The position numbers and the translations under genes are program-made. The notes beneath the pieces are model-generated. The model was not told where the DNA came from. It saw only the letters and a program-made list of their open reading frames with translations, and ran no database searches. A stretch of DNA of 64,000 nt, taken from Desulfovibrio mangrovi (GTDB taxonomy: Bacteria > Desulfobacterota > Desulfovibrionia > Desulfovibrionales > Desulfovibrionaceae). The DNA lies in contig NZ_CP104208.1 in the NCBI RefSeq assembly GCF_026230175.1, positions 1,240,001 through 1,304,000 of the forward strand, written 5' to 3'. This document shows, in pieces, positions 1-9,048 of the stretch (positions are counted from its first letter, which is position 1; every line of letters begins with the position of its first letter).

Positions 1-1686
1 TTCAATCTCGTCCATGAGCACCACGGCATAGGGATGCTTGCGAATGGCGTCGGTAAGCTGACCGCCCTGATCAAAGCCCACATACCCGGGAGGAGCGCCG
101 ATGAGACGCGACACGGCATGCTTTTCCATGTATTCGCTCATGTCGTAACGCAGGAACTGCACGCCGAGCGTCTGGGCAAGCTGCTTTGCCAGTTCGGTCT
201 TGCCAACACCCGTAGGACCATAGAAGAGAAAGGAGCCCGTGGGCCTGTCGTCCCTGCCGAGTCCCGCTCGACTGCGCAAGATGGCGCGGCAAACCACGTT
301 CACGGCTTCATCCTGTCCGAAAACCACGCCCTTGAGCGTAGGTTCCAGATTGGACAGCTTCAGCCTGTCGCCTGCGGAGACATGCTGCTCGGGAATACGG
401 GCCATACGCGCCACCACACGTTCGATATCTCCCGCCGTAATGGTGTTGCGCTTGCGGTTGGCGCTCCGCAGACGATATGCGGCTCCGGCCTCGTCTATGA
501 CGTCTATGGCCTTGTCCGGCAGAAAGCGCTCGTTGATGTAACGGGCGGAAAGTTCCACCGCAGCCTTGATGGCCGGATGCGTGTAGCGGACTCCATGATG
601 GTCTTCGTAATACGGCTTGAGCCCCTTCAGAATTTCAAGGCACTCCTCCGTGGAAGGCTCCGGCACGTCTATCTTCTGGAAACGCCGTGAAAGGGCGCGA
701 TCCTTTTCGAAATGGTTGCGGTATTCTTCGTAGGTTGTGGAACCGATGCAACGAATAGCACCGGATGCCAGCACAGGCTTGAGGATGTTGGAAGCATCCA
801 TCGAGCCTCCACTTGTTGCGCCAGCGCCCACTATGGTGTGAATCTCATCGATGAAGAGAATAGCCCCTTCAATGGACTTCAGCTCCTTGATGACACTCTT
901 GAGACGCCCCTCGAAGTCCCCACGATACTTGGTGCCTGCGAGCAAAGCGCCAAGGTCCAATGCAAAGATGCTGGCTTCAAGAAAGCTGTCCGGCACATTG
1001 CCGTTGACGATGCGCAGGGCAAGTCCTTCGGCAAGAGCCGTCTTGCCCACGCCGGGTTCGCCGACAAACAGGGGATTGTTTTTGCGGCGACGGGCCAGCA
1101 CCTGCACTGTGCGCTCCAGTTCCTCGGCACGTCCGATGAGCGGGTCGATCTGCCCTTCCCTCGCCTTCTCCGTAAGATTCACGCAGAACTGGCGCAAGGC
1201 ATCCGGCTTGCCTGAGTTGTCCGAATCATCCTTCACGCCATCCTTCTCCACCCAGTCTTCAGACATGGAGTGGGAGATGAATTCAAGCACATCCAGGCGC
1301 GTCACGCCCTGGGAGCGGAGGAAGTATACAGCATAGGAATCCTCCTCCTCGAACAGGGCGGCGAGCAGGTCGCCCACGTCCACCTTGTCCTTGCTGGCGG
1401 ACTGCATCTGCACCACAGCGCGCTGCAACACCCGCTGCACGCCCAGCGTCTGCACCACTTCCGTAGGGGTGTCTGCCGGCAGGGGCTCCAGATGGGAAGA
1501 GAAAAACACCTCAAGTCGATTGGCAAGTGCATCCGCATCCGCACCGCAGCCGATAAGAATATGCCTGCCATGTTCATCACGGGTGATGGCGAACAGAATG
1601 TGCTCAAGAGTCAGAAACTCATGGTTCCGCTTGCGAACCTCTGAAACAGCGTCAGAGAGCACGGCTTCAAGTCGTTTACCGAGCAT
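1..1686 (-). CDS. clpA: ATP-dependent Clp protease ATP-binding subunit ClpA (3' end beyond window)
   Basis: AAA+ unfoldase that feeds substrates to ClpP; with ClpS it serves the N-degron pathway in the cytoplasm. The visible 562 codons begin [14 protein letters not shown], a Clp N-domain, followed by D1 with Walker A GEPGVGKT near residue 210 and D2 with GPTGVGKT near residue 490. The window edge falls just after the D2 Walker B (VVLMDEIE), so the C-terminal quarter, including the ClpP-docking loop, is not seen. The ATG lies 2 nt after the clpS stop and its ribosome site lies in the clpS 3' end, so the two are translationally coupled. The clpS neighbour and the lack of a long ClpB middle coil argue for ClpA over ClpB or ClpC. 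Confidence 0.95.
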   Translation of the reverse strand, partial: MLGKRLEAVLSDAVSEVRKRNHEFLTLEHILFAITRDEHGRHILIGCGADADALANRLEVFFSSHLEPLPADTPTEVVQTLGVQRVLQRAVVQMQSASKDKVDVGDLLAALFEEEDSYAVYFLRSQGVTRLDVLEFISHSMSEDWVEKDGVKDDSDNSGKPDALRQFCVNLTEKAREGQIDPLIGRAEELERTVQVLARRRKNNPLFVGEPGVGKTALAEGLALRIVNGNVPDSFLEASIFALDLGALLAGTKYRGDFEGRLKSVIKELKSIEGAILFIDEIHTIVGAGATSGGSMDASNILKPVLASGAIRCIGSTTYEEYRNHFEKDRALSRRFQKIDVPEPSTEECLEILKGLKPYYEDHHGVRYTHPAIKAAVELSARYINERFLPDKAIDVIDEAGAAYRLRSANRKRNTITAGDIERVVARMARIPEQHVSAGDRLKLSNLEPTLKGVVFGQDEAVNVVCRAILRSRAGLGRDDRPTGSFLFYGPTGVGKTELAKQLAQTLGVQFLRYDMSEYMEKHAVSRLIGAPPGYVGFDQGGQLTDAIRKHPYAVVLMDEIE

Positions 1687-1688
1687 AT

Positions 1689-2003
1689 CTATACCTCTTC
1701 CATGCTGCACCGCAGGGGAAAGCCCTCCTTGCGGGCGCGCGCATGCACTATGGCTACCTTTGTTTCCGCCACCTCGGCGGTGTAGACGCCACACTCCCCT
1801 ATCCCTTTCTCATGAACGCTCAGCATGATGGCCGTGGCCTGCTGAACAGTCTTGCGGAACACCTGCACGAGAATGGCGATGACGAACTCCATGGTCGTGT
1901 AGTCATCATTATGCAGAAGCACTTTGAATTTTCTGGGCTCCTGCAGGTCTTCATCCAGCAGGAGCTGGTCCTGTCTGTCCGGGTCGGAAAATCTGTGGGT
2001 CAT
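1689..2003 (-). CDS. clpS: ATP-dependent Clp protease adaptor ClpS
   Basis: Adaptor that binds N-degron substrates and docks on the ClpA N-domain. The protein is 104 aa, a usual length. After a variable 25-residue N-terminus comes the family core: [16 protein letters not shown] (residues 27-42, with the NDDYT substrate-pocket motif), the [13 protein letters not shown] stretch and the AEVAETKV helix. It is the first gene of clpS-clpA and is separated from the upstream CYTH gene on the same strand by 77 nt. Confidence 0.95.
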   Translation of the reverse strand: MTHRFSDPDRQDQLLLDEDLQEPRKFKVLLHNDDYTTMEFVIAILVQVFRKTVQQATAIMLSVHEKGIGECGVYTAEVAETKVAIVHARARKEGFPLRCSMEEV

Positions 2004-2080
2004 GTGTCGATCCGTGTGGCCTGTATTTTTAATACCGCATTGTTACGGCAAGCATACACTGAGCATGCTGTCGGTATAGA

Positions 2081-2680
2081 TTATAATCCCTCAAAAAGTT
2101 CATGCAACCGCGAAGAGGAGAAACAGAAATTATCATCGTGCGGCAATCCCTGCGCAACACGCCAGTCACGATTCACATCGTGGTAGGTGCCGGTGCTCGA
2201 TGTCTCCATGGAAAGACCAAGTTTCTCCGCGCAGGCAATAATGGCCTCGCGTTCGCCTTCCAGTTCCGCCACGTTGCCGAACGGCATGGTATCTAGGCAA
2301 ATCTCCACACCGTCCAATGTCCATTCTTCGCGCATCTTCTCGTAGCGGAAGGCGGCGTCATATCCCAGCCCTTCCAGAATGCCGCGCATGCCGTCAAAGT
2401 CCTGCACCACGGTCTCCAGCTCATCATACACCTTCACGTCGTCGGGAACAGGTCCCTTCGGCGGGCGCTTGAGCGTGAGCACGGCGGTTTCGCCATCCCT
2501 GCGAATCTTCGTACGCAGGCGCAACAGCATATCGCTGTTCTTGAACGTACGCTCCGGCGTATCAAAAACCAAATTACGTTCAACATGCCTGCCGCGATAC
2601 ACGGCACCAAGGGCAACGAGCCTCAGTCCAAGCGATTCGAAGTCGACATCCAAAAATTTCAATTCTATTTCCAAAGCCAT
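2081..2680 (-). CDS. CYTH-domain protein (class IV adenylate cyclase or triphosphatase family)
   Basis: The 199-aa product opens with ALEIELKFL, the ExExK signature of the CYTH fold, and has the charged strands expected for a triphosphate-binding tunnel (ERNLVFDTP, LLRLRTK, LTLKRP, YEKMREEW, ICLDTMPFG). The family includes CyaB-type adenylate cyclases, thiamine triphosphatases and inorganic triphosphatases; sequence alone does not settle which. The start at 2680 is chosen because AGGTG lies about 6 nt before this ATG; a longer frame to 2773 would add an unconserved N-terminus. It lies upstream of clpS on the same strand. Confidence 0.8.
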   Translation of the reverse strand: MALEIELKFLDVDFESLGLRLVALGAVYRGRHVERNLVFDTPERTFKNSDMLLRLRTKIRRDGETAVLTLKRPPKGPVPDDVKVYDELETVVQDFDGMRGILEGLGYDAAFRYEKMREEWTLDGVEICLDTMPFGNVAELEGEREAIIACAEKLGLSMETSSTGTYHDVNRDWRVAQGLPHDDNFCFSSSRLHELFEGL

Positions 2681-2858
2681 GCTGCACCTGTAGAAGCCGC
2701 TGCCGGAAAGGGCTTTCCGCAGCTGCTGATTCGTTCTTGTTCTCGCTTCATACCAAGCGTATGATAACCTCATGTACTGGTAATCATTTCCTGCCGGTAA
2801 TTCAATGCACTATCGGCACGAACCATGGGGTTTCATCCCCGAAATCAGGAGACGTACA

Positions 2859-3233
2859 TTGCAGAAACTCTTTCTGCTGTTCATTGCCGGAGGATTGGGA
2901 AGCCTGAGCCGTTACGCGCTGGCGGGCTTGGTGCAACGCCTTTCCGGGTCATCCTTTCCGGCAGGCACATTTGCCGTAAACTGCATAGGCTGCCTTCTTT
3001 TCGGACTGGTCTGGAGTTTTTTTGAAGACCGGCTTTCCTTGCCGCCGGAAACCCGTGTGATCGTGCTGACAGGCTTCATGGGCGCATTCACCACGTTCTC
3101 AACCTATATTTTTGAAACAGCCAACCTCATCAGTGCATCGCAATGGGCCTATGCCGTTGCAAACTGCGTTGGCCAACTGCTTATCGGCCTGATCTTCCTC
3201 TGGATCGGCCTTTCACTGGGACGGCTGGTGTAA
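2859..3233 (+). CDS. crcB: Fluoride ion channel CrcB/Fluc (TTG start)
   Basis: Small dual-topology membrane protein that exports fluoride. The 124 residues form four hydrophobic segments. Family motifs are visible: GGLGSLSRY near the N-terminus, [12 protein letters not shown] (the NxxG helix) and [12 protein letters not shown] (the phenylalanine and threonine track). I start it at the TTG at 2859 because AGGAG lies 7 nt upstream and the length then matches the family; the ATG at 2805 would add a polar leader. A DUF190 gene follows, a common partner of crcB. No fluoride riboswitch could be recognised upstream. Confidence 0.88.
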   Translation: MQKLFLLFIAGGLGSLSRYALAGLVQRLSGSSFPAGTFAVNCIGCLLFGLVWSFFEDRLSLPPETRVIVLTGFMGAFTTFSTYIFETANLISASQWAYAVANCVGQLLIGLIFLWIGLSLGRLV

Positions 3234-3291
3234 GGGCTGCTTCGTGCCCGCTCACCGTGCCGTGGCAAACGACGCGACAAGGAGACACAAG

Positions 3292-3639
3292 ATGGTATCT
3301 CTGCCGGAACAGGCCCAACGCCTGTGCATTTATACCGGAGAACGCGACACCCACGCAGGGCGACCGCTATACGAAATCATTGTGGAGATGGCCCGCAAAA
3401 GAGGGCTTGCCGGGGCTACTGTCACGCGCGGCGTTTCCGGCTTCGGAGCAAACAGCCTTGTTCATACCGTCAAGGTGCTGCGCCTTTCGGAAGACCTGCC
3501 CCTGCTCATCCAGATTGTGGACACGGCTGAAAAGATTGAAGCGTTCCTGCCCGAACTGGATGCCGTGATCAAGGAAGGTCTGGTCACGGTTGAGCCAGTG
3601 CAGGTTATCTTCTACCGCCACAAGGGCGGGAGAAAGTAA
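3292..3639 (+). CDS. DUF190 family protein (CrcB partner)
   Basis: A 115-aa soluble protein of the DUF190 family, a small alpha/beta fold resembling PII or ferredoxin-like proteins, often encoded beside crcB. Visible features are LCIYTGERDTHAGRPLYE (residues 11-28), GATVTRGVSGFG and LPLLIQIVDTAEKIEAFLP. The ATG at 3292 is preceded by AAGGAG at 7 nt, so I prefer it to the ATG-proximal codon at 3244. It starts 58 nt after crcB and is probably co-transcribed, ending at the shared terminator near 3700. Its biochemical role is unknown; a link to fluoride handling is inferred from context only. Confidence 0.8.
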   Translation: MVSLPEQAQRLCIYTGERDTHAGRPLYEIIVEMARKRGLAGATVTRGVSGFGANSLVHTVKVLRLSEDLPLLIQIVDTAEKIEAFLPELDAVIKEGLVTVEPVQVIFYRHKGGRK

Positions 3640-3685
3640 CCGCAAAGGATAATTCGCCTCATTACTTTACAGCGTTGCAACAAAA

Positions 3686-3716
3686 AAAGCCCCGCACCAA
3701 TCCGGTACGGGGCTTT
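3686..3716. terminator. Bidirectional intrinsic terminator
   Basis: A 9-bp perfect stem (AAAGCCCCG with CGGGGCTTT) has an A-run on the left and T-rich sequence on the right. It sits between the convergent DUF190 gene and the sulfite reductase gene, so it can end both transcripts. Confidence 0.85.
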
Positions 3717-3733
3717 ATGTTTTCAGCACACGA

Positions 3734-4387
3734 TTACAGCACTGCGGCCTTTACTGCATCTATACCAACCTTCTCCAGGAACTTGGAGACGCGCAGGCGC
3801 TTGCCGGATTCGTTGCGGTAGAACTCCATGAACTTACGGACGAGCGCCTTGGCTTCGTCCGTGGTCAGGTTCTCGGCCAGCACGTCGCCGATGCGGGGAC
3901 GGCCGCCGGAGTTACCGCCCACGATGACGGTCCAGCCGTTCTTGGTACCCATGAGGCCAACGTCACGCACGTAGCTTTCGCCACAGCACATGGGACAGCC
4001 GGATACGCCGAACTTGACCTTGGCGGGGAAAGGCTCTTCGTGGAACATTTTTTCAATTTCAAGACCGAAGCCCAGAGAATCCTGCAGACCCAGCTTGCAA
4101 ACGGCAGTGCCGGGGCAAGCCTGCACATAGTGCACACAAAGTTCGGTGGCGCGGCCGACCTTCCACTTCAGTTCTTCCCAAATGGGCTCGACCTGATCTT
4201 CCCGCATTCCCACAAGCGCCATGCGCTGCCCGGAAGTGATCTTGATGATCGGCACTTCATACTTCTTGCATACGTAGGAAATGGTATCGAGAATCTCGGG
4301 AGTCAGCATGCCCGCAGGAGTACGGGGCACAATGGCATAAGTCTGCTTGTCGCGCTGCAGAATGGCGCCTTCAAGATGTCCAGGCAT
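3734..4387 (-). CDS. Small assimilatory-type sulfite reductase (siroheme/[4Fe-4S])
   Basis: The 217-aa single-domain protein matches the low-molecular-weight sulfite reductase known from Desulfovibrio. It carries the nitrite/sulfite reductase half-domain followed by the siroheme-[4Fe-4S] ligand set: C91-x5-C97 in CPGTAVC and C131-x3-C135 in CPMCC. It would reduce sulfite to sulfide by six electrons in the cytoplasm. It starts 25 nt after cheB on the same strand, so it is the last gene of the chemotaxis operon and ends at the terminator at 3686-3716. Dissimilatory DsrAB are much longer and come as pairs, so that reading is excluded. Confidence 0.85.
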   Translation of the reverse strand: MPGHLEGAILQRDKQTYAIVPRTPAGMLTPEILDTISYVCKKYEVPIIKITSGQRMALVGMREDQVEPIWEELKWKVGRATELCVHYVQACPGTAVCKLGLQDSLGFGLEIEKMFHEEPFPAKVKFGVSGCPMCCGESYVRDVGLMGTKNGWTVIVGGNSGGRPRIGDVLAENLTTDEAKALVRKFMEFYRNESGKRLRVSKFLEKVGIDAVKAAVL

Positions 4388-4412
4388 ATTACAACCTCAA
4401 ATATATGGTTTA

Positions 4413-5486
4413 TCAGTTTCCGTTACACATGCGCAGAATCTCGGCGGGAATGCCTCCCAGCGGCATCACCTTATGCACGCCGCCCTGCTTGATGGCTTCC
4501 TGAGGCATTCCGAACACCACGCACGTAGCCTCATCCTGCGCAATGGTATAAGCGCCCGCGTCGAACATTTCCTTCATGCCCACCGCGCCGTCGTCGCCCA
4601 TACCGGTAAGAATGGCTCCCACCACGTTCTTGCCGCCGTAACGGGCAGCAGAACGGAACAACACGTCAACCGAAGGACGATGCCGCCTGACGAGCGGCCC
4701 CTCCTTCAGCTCAACAAAGTAATGAGAACCATTACGCTTGAGCAACATATGCATATTGCCCGGTGCAATCAAGACCTTACCGGGCTCCATGCGGTCGTTG
4801 TCTTCGGCTTCTTTAACATGCATGGCGCACATGGCGTCAAGGCGCCGTGCAAATGCGTTGGTAAAATGCTCCGGCATATGCTGCACAATGGCCACCGGAG
4901 GACAGTTGGAGGGCAAGCTGAGCAGCAGGTTTGCCAACGCTTCCGTTCCGCCTGTAGACGCCCCCACAACCACAACCTTACTCGTAGCCCCAACGGTCCG
5001 GGTAACCTGAGAAATGGGTGGCAACACGGCATCAGCAGACAGTTTGGGTGCCACGGCCAGCTTTTCAGTCACCTTTTTCATACGAGCACGAGCAGCCGCC
5101 TTTACGGCATCGCAAATACGTATGGCCGACTCTTCAAGAAACTGCTTGGTGCTGATTCTGGGCTTGGTGATAATTTCAACCGCACCGTACTCCATGGCCT
5201 TGAAAGTGGCTTCCGCCCCTTTCTCCGTGACAGCGGAACAAATGACCACGGGAATGGGATGCTGCGTCATAATCTTCTTCAGGAAGGTAATGCCGTCCAT
5301 ACGCGGCATCTCCACATCCAGTGTGATGACGTCCGGTACGACATTTTCCAGGCGCTTGGCAGCCACGAAGGGGTCAGAGGCGGTTCCCACCACTTCCAGC
5401 TCCGGGTCAGCGCTGAAGATATCTGCCAGTGTCTGACGTACAAGCGCAGAGTCGTCGACGATAAGAACCTTAATTCGCTGAGGCAT
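4413..5486 (-). CDS. cheB: Chemotaxis response regulator protein-glutamate methylesterase CheB
   Basis: Removes methyl groups from chemoreceptor glutamates and deamidates glutamines, counteracting CheR. The 357-aa product has an N-terminal receiver domain with acidic pocket D11-D12 and phospho-acceptor D57 ([11 protein letters not shown]), a linker of about 40 residues, and a C-terminal methylesterase domain with the catalytic triad S177 (GASTGG), H203 (VQHMPE) and D299 (GMGDDG). It begins 4 nt after cheR, so the antagonistic pair is translated together. Confidence 0.96.
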   Translation of the reverse strand: MPQRIKVLIVDDSALVRQTLADIFSADPELEVVGTASDPFVAAKRLENVVPDVITLDVEMPRMDGITFLKKIMTQHPIPVVICSAVTEKGAEATFKAMEYGAVEIITKPRISTKQFLEESAIRICDAVKAAARARMKKVTEKLAVAPKLSADAVLPPISQVTRTVGATSKVVVVGASTGGTEALANLLLSLPSNCPPVAIVQHMPEHFTNAFARRLDAMCAMHVKEAEDNDRMEPGKVLIAPGNMHMLLKRNGSHYFVELKEGPLVRRHRPSVDVLFRSAARYGGKNVVGAILTGMGDDGAVGMKEMFDAGAYTIAQDEATCVVFGMPQEAIKQGGVHKVMPLGGIPAEILRMCNGN

Positions 5487-5490
5487 TCGT

Positions 5491-6366
5491 CTACACTCTC
5501 CTGTAAACCGTTGGTGCCGCTTGAACGAGCGGCAAATTCATGCCGGCGAGGCTTTCCGAGTGGCCGATGAACAGGAAGCCTCCGGGCCGGAGGCACTCGC
5601 AGAACTGTTTGAACAGCCGCTCCTGTGTTGGTTTATCGAAATAGATAATGACGTTTCGACAGAAAATGATGTCCAGAGGATTGGAAAAACTAAACTGTTC
5701 CATGAAATTGAGCCGCTGGAACTCGACCAGAGAACGAATCTCCGGGGCGATGCGTATGAGCTTTTTAGACCTGTCCTTGCTTCGCAACAGGTACTTCTTG
5801 CACAGGACATCAGGGATGCAGGAAATCCTGTCCTCATCATATACCGCCTTCACTGCGGTTTGCAGTGCGCGGGAAGAGATATCCGTCGCCAGAATATGAA
5901 AGGAGAAACCGCCGAACTGCTCTGCAAAGTTGCTGAGCACCATGGCAAGCGTATAGGGTTCCATACCGATGGAGCACCCTGCACTCCACAGCTTGAGACG
6001 CCGGGTGCCGTGTCTGCGGATCCAATCCGGCAATACGCCATTCACCAGATAGTCAAAGTGCTTGGGTTCACGGAAGAATTCCGTGGTATTGGTGGTGACC
6101 ACATCAATCAGGTTGCGCAGTTCCTTCTCCATGCCGACATCAGAAAACACGTAATCTACGTAGCTTTCATAAGAAGGATGGTTCAGCAAACGCAGACGCT
6201 TCTGCAATCGGGCCTCAAGCATGGTTCGCTTGGAAGGAGGCAACTTTATGCCTACCCTTTCATGAATGAAGGAACTGAGGCGCTGAAACACCTTGTCGGA
6301 CATGGGGGCCGGCCGGCCTACAGGGTCGACGTATTTCGATGAACCGTTATCAGGATGATTCTTCAT
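5491..6366 (-). CDS. cheR: Chemotaxis protein methyltransferase CheR
   Basis: S-adenosylmethionine-dependent methylation of receptor glutamates. The 291-aa protein has the helical N-terminal domain ([18 protein letters not shown]), the TTEFFRE segment, the SAM-binding motif region [18 protein letters not shown], and [12 protein letters not shown] near the C-terminus. The usual GEEPY of this motif reads GMEPY here. A 24-residue N-terminal stretch before the domain is polar and variable. It lies 50 nt after cheA and 4 nt before cheB. Confidence 0.95.
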   Translation of the reverse strand: MKNHPDNGSSKYVDPVGRPAPMSDKVFQRLSSFIHERVGIKLPPSKRTMLEARLQKRLRLLNHPSYESYVDYVFSDVGMEKELRNLIDVVTTNTTEFFREPKHFDYLVNGVLPDWIRRHGTRRLKLWSAGCSIGMEPYTLAMVLSNFAEQFGGFSFHILATDISSRALQTAVKAVYDEDRISCIPDVLCKKYLLRSKDRSKKLIRIAPEIRSLVEFQRLNFMEQFSFSNPLDIIFCRNVIIYFDKPTQERLFKQFCECLRPGGFLFIGHSESLAGMNLPLVQAAPTVYRRV

Positions 6367-6416
6367 GGCAACCCGTTCACATTCTACGAGCCTGTATCAC
6401 TGAGTAAAACACGCGC

Positions 6417-8540
6417 TCAACACCAATGCCGCTGACTGACAATGGCAGACTGAACCAACCGCGGAATATCCAGAATCAACGCCATGGAGCCGTCTCCCTT
6501 GATGGTGGCGCCGGATATGCCCTCAACGTCTTTATAGACCTTGCCAAGAGACTTGATGACGGTCTGGTGCTCGCCGATGACATGGTCCACAACAATACCG
6601 TAGCGGGCACCGGAAGTGCTGACCACAACAATCTGCTCAATCTGAGGTTTGAAACCGGGCACCTCAAACTGCTCGCGGAGAGTAATATACGGCACGATTT
6701 CACCACGCAGATTGATAATGCGCTGCCTGTCTCCGTTGACGGAGGAACCGATATGTTCAACGCATTCTTCCACATGGTTCAGAGGGATGACGTAGAATTC
6801 GTTCCCCACCTGCACCTGCAGGCCATCAATAATGGCCAGCGTGAGCGGCAGACGGATGGTGATGGTGGTTCCAGCTCCGGGGCTGCTGTCCAGCTCAATG
6901 GTGCCCCGCAGTGCATCAATGGAACGTTTTACCACGTCCATGCCTACCCCACGGCCCGAAACACTGGTTATCTCAGCGGCGGTAGAGAATCCGGGAGCGA
7001 AGATGAGGTTGCAGATTTCCTTGTCAGTAAGTTCCGCTTCAGAATTAATGATACCCTTGGAAACGGCCGAAGCACGAATGCGGTCACGGTTCAGCCCTGC
7101 CCCATCGTCAACAATGGAGATAAGCACCTCCCCGCCTGAGTGCTCCGCCGCCAGCGTGATGGTTCCGCAACGGGACTTGCCGGCAGCAGCACGGACATCC
7201 GGCTTTTCAATGCCGTGATCAAGACTGTTACGCAGACAATGCACCAGCGGGTCGCCGAGTCGCTCGATAACAGTCTTGTCCAGTTCGGTTTCCGCACCAT
7301 AGGTGACAAGCTCCACTTCCTTACCCAGTTCCGATGAAAGATCGCGGATAAGGCGACGGAATTTGCTGAACGTGGTACCGATGGGAAGCATGCGGATAGA
7401 AAGCGTCGAATCCCGCAACTCGTCGGAAAGACGTTCCAGTTCCTCTGAAAGGCTCATCAGAAGAGAATCATGCGATGAGTGCACGTATTGCGCGATCTGC
7501 GCCTGAACAATCACCAATTCGCCGACAAGATCCACCAATTTATCAAGCTTGTCTGCAGCGACTCTGATGCTTGCTGCGGCCGGCTCCGACTTATCTCCAA
7601 CAACTTCTCTGGTCTTTCTCAATTCACGCACGGTCTGCTGTTCGGCAAGGGCTGACTCTATCTGCTCTTCCGTCACCAGTCCGGCCTCACGCAACGCACG
7701 CCCGATAGGCCGTTGCTCCTTGAGCACCTCAACAAGGTTCTCATGGGATATGTCGCCGCGCTCAAGCAGGATCTCGCCAAGCCGTTTGTACGTAACTTCG
7801 CTATCCTGCTGCTCATCACTGTCGATGGCTCGAATGGTGAGTTCGCAGTCGTCTTCCACAAAGAGAAAAACGTCGCGGATGGCTTCTTCCTGCTGATCGG
7901 TAAGCAGGAGGATATCCCACCAGACATAGCAGGATTCCACATCCAGCTCTTCAATACCGGGAAGCTGACCAAAATGCGGAAAGCACTGCATGGCCCCCAT
8001 CTGGGACAAATCGTCAAGAAGATGCAAGGGGTTGGAGCCCGACAGGAAGATATCGCGAGCCGGCTTGAAGCGAATGCGATAAGCACACTGAACGCCGGGC
8101 TGCGCAGGTGCAGCGACAGGCCCGGGCATCTCCGTCTCCGGTTCTTCCGGCAGGTCAACGGCGCTCATCATAGCCTTGAGCTGTGCTGTCAGCTGCGCTT
8201 CGGTTTCCGTATCCACTTCAGCGCCGGTAGCACTGCACTCAAGCAGGTGCGCGATGTGATCCCGGGACTTGAGAGTCAAATCCAACAGTTCCCGAGTTAC
8301 GGAAAGCTCCCCGTTCCGGACCTTATCGAAGACATTTTCAACATCGTGTGTAAAGGCGGCAATATCATCGAACCCGAACATGGCGCCGGATCCTTTGATC
8401 GTATGCATGGCCCGGAACACTCTGTCCACGATATCGGAATTATCCGGCGCCTCCTCAAGCTCCAGGAGTGCCGTTTCCAATTCGGCCAGCAGTTCCTGAG
8501 CCTCTTCGCGAAACGCCTGCGCATTTACGTCATCAAGCAT
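6417..8540 (-). CDS. cheA: Chemotaxis histidine kinase CheA
   Basis: Central kinase of the chemosensory array; it phosphorylates CheY and CheB. The 707 residues show an HPt/P1 domain with phospho-acceptor H46 (AMHTIKGSG), an alpha/beta segment at about 150-245, an unusual repeat segment at about 250-300 (LGEILLERGDIS and IGRALREAGLVT) resembling the short helical repeats of MshEN/GspE N-terminal regions, the P3 dimer helices with SIRMLPIG, the HATPase core (HCLRNSLDHGIE, DDGAGL, GRGVGMDVV) and a C-terminal CheW-like P5 domain. No separate cheW is present in the window. cheY lies 50 nt upstream and cheR 50 nt downstream. Confidence 0.96.
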   Translation of the reverse strand: MLDDVNAQAFREEAQELLAELETALLELEEAPDNSDIVDRVFRAMHTIKGSGAMFGFDDIAAFTHDVENVFDKVRNGELSVTRELLDLTLKSRDHIAHLLECSATGAEVDTETEAQLTAQLKAMMSAVDLPEEPETEMPGPVAAPAQPGVQCAYRIRFKPARDIFLSGSNPLHLLDDLSQMGAMQCFPHFGQLPGIEELDVESCYVWWDILLLTDQQEEAIRDVFLFVEDDCELTIRAIDSDEQQDSEVTYKRLGEILLERGDISHENLVEVLKEQRPIGRALREAGLVTEEQIESALAEQQTVRELRKTREVVGDKSEPAAASIRVAADKLDKLVDLVGELVIVQAQIAQYVHSSHDSLLMSLSEELERLSDELRDSTLSIRMLPIGTTFSKFRRLIRDLSSELGKEVELVTYGAETELDKTVIERLGDPLVHCLRNSLDHGIEKPDVRAAAGKSRCGTITLAAEHSGGEVLISIVDDGAGLNRDRIRASAVSKGIINSEAELTDKEICNLIFAPGFSTAAEITSVSGRGVGMDVVKRSIDALRGTIELDSSPGAGTTITIRLPLTLAIIDGLQVQVGNEFYVIPLNHVEECVEHIGSSVNGDRQRIINLRGEIVPYITLREQFEVPGFKPQIEQIVVVSTSGARYGIVVDHVIGEHQTVIKSLGKVYKDVEGISGATIKGDGSMALILDIPRLVQSAIVSQRHWC

Positions 8541-8590
8541 AACCGTTTCCCTTTAACGACACTCAAGAGACAAAAAGGAACTACAACGCA

Positions 8591-8953
8591 CTACCGCAGG
8601 ACCTTCTTTACCACGTCTATCAGCTGCTCGGGCTTGAACGGCTTTACGATCCATCCGGTAGCGCCTGCCGCCTTGCCTTCCTGCTTCTTGGAAGCCTGCG
8701 ATTCCGTTGTCAGCATAACAATGGGAATAAATTTATACGCCGGAACGGCACGGATATTCCTGATAAGAGAGATACCATCCATGTTCGGCATATTGAGGTC
8801 CGTAATAACCATGTGCACCGGTCCGGATAACTTGGCCATGGCATCCTGACCGTCTCGTGCTTCAACAACATTATATCCGGCCTTCTTCAGCGTAAAAGAA
8901 ACCATCTGGCGCACACTGGCGGAATCGTCCACCGTCATTATAGTCTTAGTCAC
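8591..8953 (-). CDS. cheY: Chemotaxis response regulator CheY
   Basis: A single receiver domain of 120 aa. The acidic pair D9-D10, phospho-acceptor D52 (VITDLNMPNMDG), the TTES switch threonine region and the KPF lysine are all in place. There is no output domain, so it should act by binding the flagellar motor or as a phosphate sink. It precedes cheA by 50 nt. Position and the NMPNMDGI motif support CheY rather than an orphan regulator; the cognate phosphatase CheZ is encoded about 38 kb away at 46489. Confidence 0.92.
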   Translation of the reverse strand: MTKTIMTVDDSASVRQMVSFTLKKAGYNVVEARDGQDAMAKLSGPVHMVITDLNMPNMDGISLIRNIRAVPAYKFIPIVMLTTESQASKKQEGKAAGATGWIVKPFKPEQLIDVVKKVLR

Positions 8954-9048
8954 AGATCTCCCCTCGCAGCAATTATTTCATGAATTATATATAGATTTGA
9001 CCAAGCAGCATCGCCCCTTCAGGCACAATGCAGCCCAATCTCCGCACC

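Noticed and set aside
2681-2858. Possible fluoride riboswitch before crcB
   Set aside because: The GGNGATGG core and the downstream conserved stretch of the crcB motif are not present; only a small GGGG/CCCC hairpin at 2827-2840.
4347-5570. Long plus-strand frame of 407 aa opposite cheB
   Set aside because: It is the antisense shadow of a GC-biased gene, with no domain or ribosome site; the same holds for the long antisense frames opposite metH, ileS, hysA and hynA.
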